From Phylloscopus collybita (taxonomy: Eukaryota > Chordata > Aves > Passeriformes > Phylloscopidae), in NCBI GenBank assembly GCA_027886175.1, contig JAJNNQ010000006.1:3906001-3970000 (forward strand): a stretch of DNA of 64,000 bases, in the 5' to 3' direction. Both the position numbers and the translations under genes were made by a program. The stretch's first letter is position 1. Every line of letters starts with the position of its first letter. Below, one piece after another: positions 62,200 to 64,000 of the stretch. The notes below the pieces were generated by a model. That model had not been told where the DNA came from. It did no database searches and saw only the letters and a program-made list of their open reading frames with translations.

Positions 62200-63054
62200 A
62201 AGGGTGTCGGGGGTTCACTTTAATTGCTGTTTGTATTGAGTGCAGGTGTCCAGGTGTTTGTAGTAGGGAGGGGGCTGCAGAGGTGGCCTCTGTGAGAGCG
62301 TTTGCTGGGACTGTCCCATGCTGGACACAGCCAGTTCCAGGCAGCTCCAGCAAAACCACTGCAGGGTACAGCTGAGCCCCACAGCCCCAAGCCAAGGTGG
62401 TGGCACCTTGGGATAAACACCTTTGAGAAAGGGGAAAACACTGTAAGGCAGTGAGGGGTGGTGAGAGACGTGTGACAAAGAGCCCTGTGGACACCAAGGT
62501 CAGACAAGAAGGAGGAGAAAGTGCTCCAAACACTGGAGTGGACATTCCTCTGCAGCCTCTGGCGGGGGCCAAAGCAGAGAAGTTTTTCCCCTGGAGACCA
62601 TGGAGTATCCCATGCTGGAGCAGTTGGACATTTTCTGAAGGACTGCTGTCTGTGGGTAGGACTCATTTGGGAGCAAGCAAAACATATGAAGAGGAAGGAG
62701 CAGCAGACTGCTGCTGACCCCAGTCCCCATTTCCCATCCTGCCAGCACTGCCCACAGGGAGGGAGGTGGAGGAGTTGGAAAAGAAATAGTGAAGATAGGC
62801 CTGGAAATGGGAACGGTTGTTGTTTTACTCTTGTCTTTGTTTCTCAGGGTCCTACAGTTTTAATTGGCAATTTTCACCAAGTCAGTTCTTGTGATGACAC
62901 ACCCACGTGGTGATGCATCTATGTGGAAGGCAATCTCCCTCTGCTACAGTAAACCCATGAGTTTTAATCTTTTCTTTCCCTGTTTAGTCAAGGATGTGGA
63001 GTGAGAGAACATCTGGGTAGGCATCAGGAATCCATCAAGGTTAATCCAACACAA
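62200..63054 (+). mobile_element. ERVL-like long LTR (solo)
   Basis: A GC-richer element with the family order: GGGCTGCAGAGGTGGCCTCT, TGGTGGCACCTTGGGATAAA, CCCTGTGGACACCAAGGTCA, CAGACAAGAAGGAGGAGAAA, and repeated 'ctggagcag'-type units. These are followed by GGAAGGAGCAGCAGACTGC, TTTTAATTGGCAATTTTCAC, AACCCATGAGTTTTAATC, and a terminus TCAAGGTTAATCCAACACA at 63054. The left end is uncertain by tens of bases. It is the full-length relative of the deleted copy at 23150-23720. Frames of up to 148 codons on both strands inside it are LTR sequence. Confidence 0.7.
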
Positions 63055-64000
63055 TGCTAAAAAGAAGAGAAAATAGAGACTACCAAAACATTTGTTTGTT
63101 CAGTTTTCTTTCTTGCATTTTTTTTCTCGAGTATCTAACATAAAGAAAACAAGATAGATAAATTAAATTGAGCAATTCTTATATTAATCTGTTTACTAAC
63201 ATAGAAAAATAGAAAAGAAATTTCTTAGAAATGTATTTGTAGTGTGAACTTTCAGAGCTTCTGTTAAGGCACTGAGTCTAAATTAATTTAGTTGTAACCT
63301 TGGACAACTTTTGATTTTTACAGCAAGTTTTCTCAACGGTTCACTCTTTAAAGGTATATTGTTATTTAAGTATGTTTGCAATGTTATTTGAAATAAGTAA
63401 CTTTTATAGAACCTACTAGACAGAATGAAACACAGTACTGCATAATGTTACATGGGTATTCTTTATTACAACCCACCTCTCAAAGTACAGAAGCAGCATT
63501 GTATTCACTAAGAAATACTTCAAGGTAATGACAAGTTCAAACTAGGTTGTAACTTACAGGCTGGCAAGTTCATAAGTTTACTTGCTGCAAATGTCATACT
63601 GTTTAACCATGATATATCCTTAACATAATTATTTTCCTCCAAACATCCAAGGATTTTCTAGATTTGTTTTTTATATGTTCTGTGCTATTTAGGAGAATTA
63701 AGAGAAGAAAAAATATAAAGAAGAAATTTACCTGGCTGCATTCCTAATCTCTGCATTTGCAAAAATAAGTGAATAAGAAAAATTATATATATCATCAGTG
63801 CATATAAAATCTAAATATCATCTGCCTCAGTATTCTTCACAACATTTGGACTAACTAAATGTGATATCAAGGATTCAGCATGTGTGCAATTTAATTTAAT
63901 AAGGGCCATACTGACTTAGATCTCAACTGTTCTGAGAAATCTCAAAAAATACTTCCTCAGAAGCACACGTGACTAACTTCAGCACAATGTAAGCTCCTTG
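63055..64000. other. AT-rich sequence, no gene recognised
   Basis: Nothing recognised to the end of the window. Confidence 0.45.

Noticed and set aside
62195..62913. Frames of 82-148 codons on both strands
   Set aside because: They lie inside the ERVL-like LTR, which is non-coding.
1..64000. CRISPR array, bacterial operon, phage, rRNA or tRNA cluster
   Set aside because: No regularly spaced direct repeats, no compact gene series, and no cloverleaf or rRNA signature was seen. The CR1 and LTR content places the DNA in a bird nuclear genome.

Overview
This 64 kb window looks like nuclear DNA from a bird. It is AT-rich and gene-poor. Its repeats are those of avian genomes: many 5'-truncated CR1 LINE copies on both strands, several with the CR1 3' terminus (a 'GGTTGGACTTGATGATCTTAGAGG'-like end followed by ATTCTGTGATTCTGTGA), and fragments of avian endogenous-retrovirus LTRs. 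There is no operon structure, no Shine-Dalgarno-led gene, no CRISPR array and no rRNA. Almost every long open frame is low-complexity, lies in a retroelement, or has a length expected by chance in 64 kb of AT-rich DNA.

Layout. 1-9.4 kb is AT-rich sequence with G/T and A/C tracts and two fragments of one LTR family, one of them split by a CR1. At 9.38-9.87 kb a (TTTTA)n array runs into a sharp CpG-rich block, the only CpG-island-like stretch in the window. 11-27 kb holds the only sequence that behaves like protein-coding exons. On the + strand, four short open blocks with splice-like borders (13841-13896, 18532-18609, 24800-24867, 26926-27004) keep one reading frame across their borders. They end in a stop codon, with an AATAAA about 80 bases further on. 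On the - strand, 13379-13536 and 12416-12538 form a second pair compatible in phase, with another open block at about 11322-11524. I could not name a family for either set. Two LTR fragments (21.15-21.66 and 23.15-23.72 kb) lie in the introns of the + strand model.

27.6-64 kb shows no credible exon. It holds CR1 copies at 27.6-28.6, 36.0-36.5, 44.6-44.8, 50.9-52.2, 55.0-56.2 and 58.0-59.9 kb. The copy at 50.9-52.2 kb keeps its 5' region but has lost most of ORF2. At 58.0-59.9 kb two convergent CR1 fragments meet, and one is interrupted by an LTR that itself contains a CR1 3' end. A long ERVL-like LTR lies at 62.2-63.05 kb. Simple-sequence tracts made only of A and C (or G and T) recur throughout.

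Together the window suggests an intergenic or large-intron region with the 3' end of one gene, and perhaps part of another, in its left half. All assignments come from reading the sequence and remembered family features. No alignment, search or gene predictor was run.
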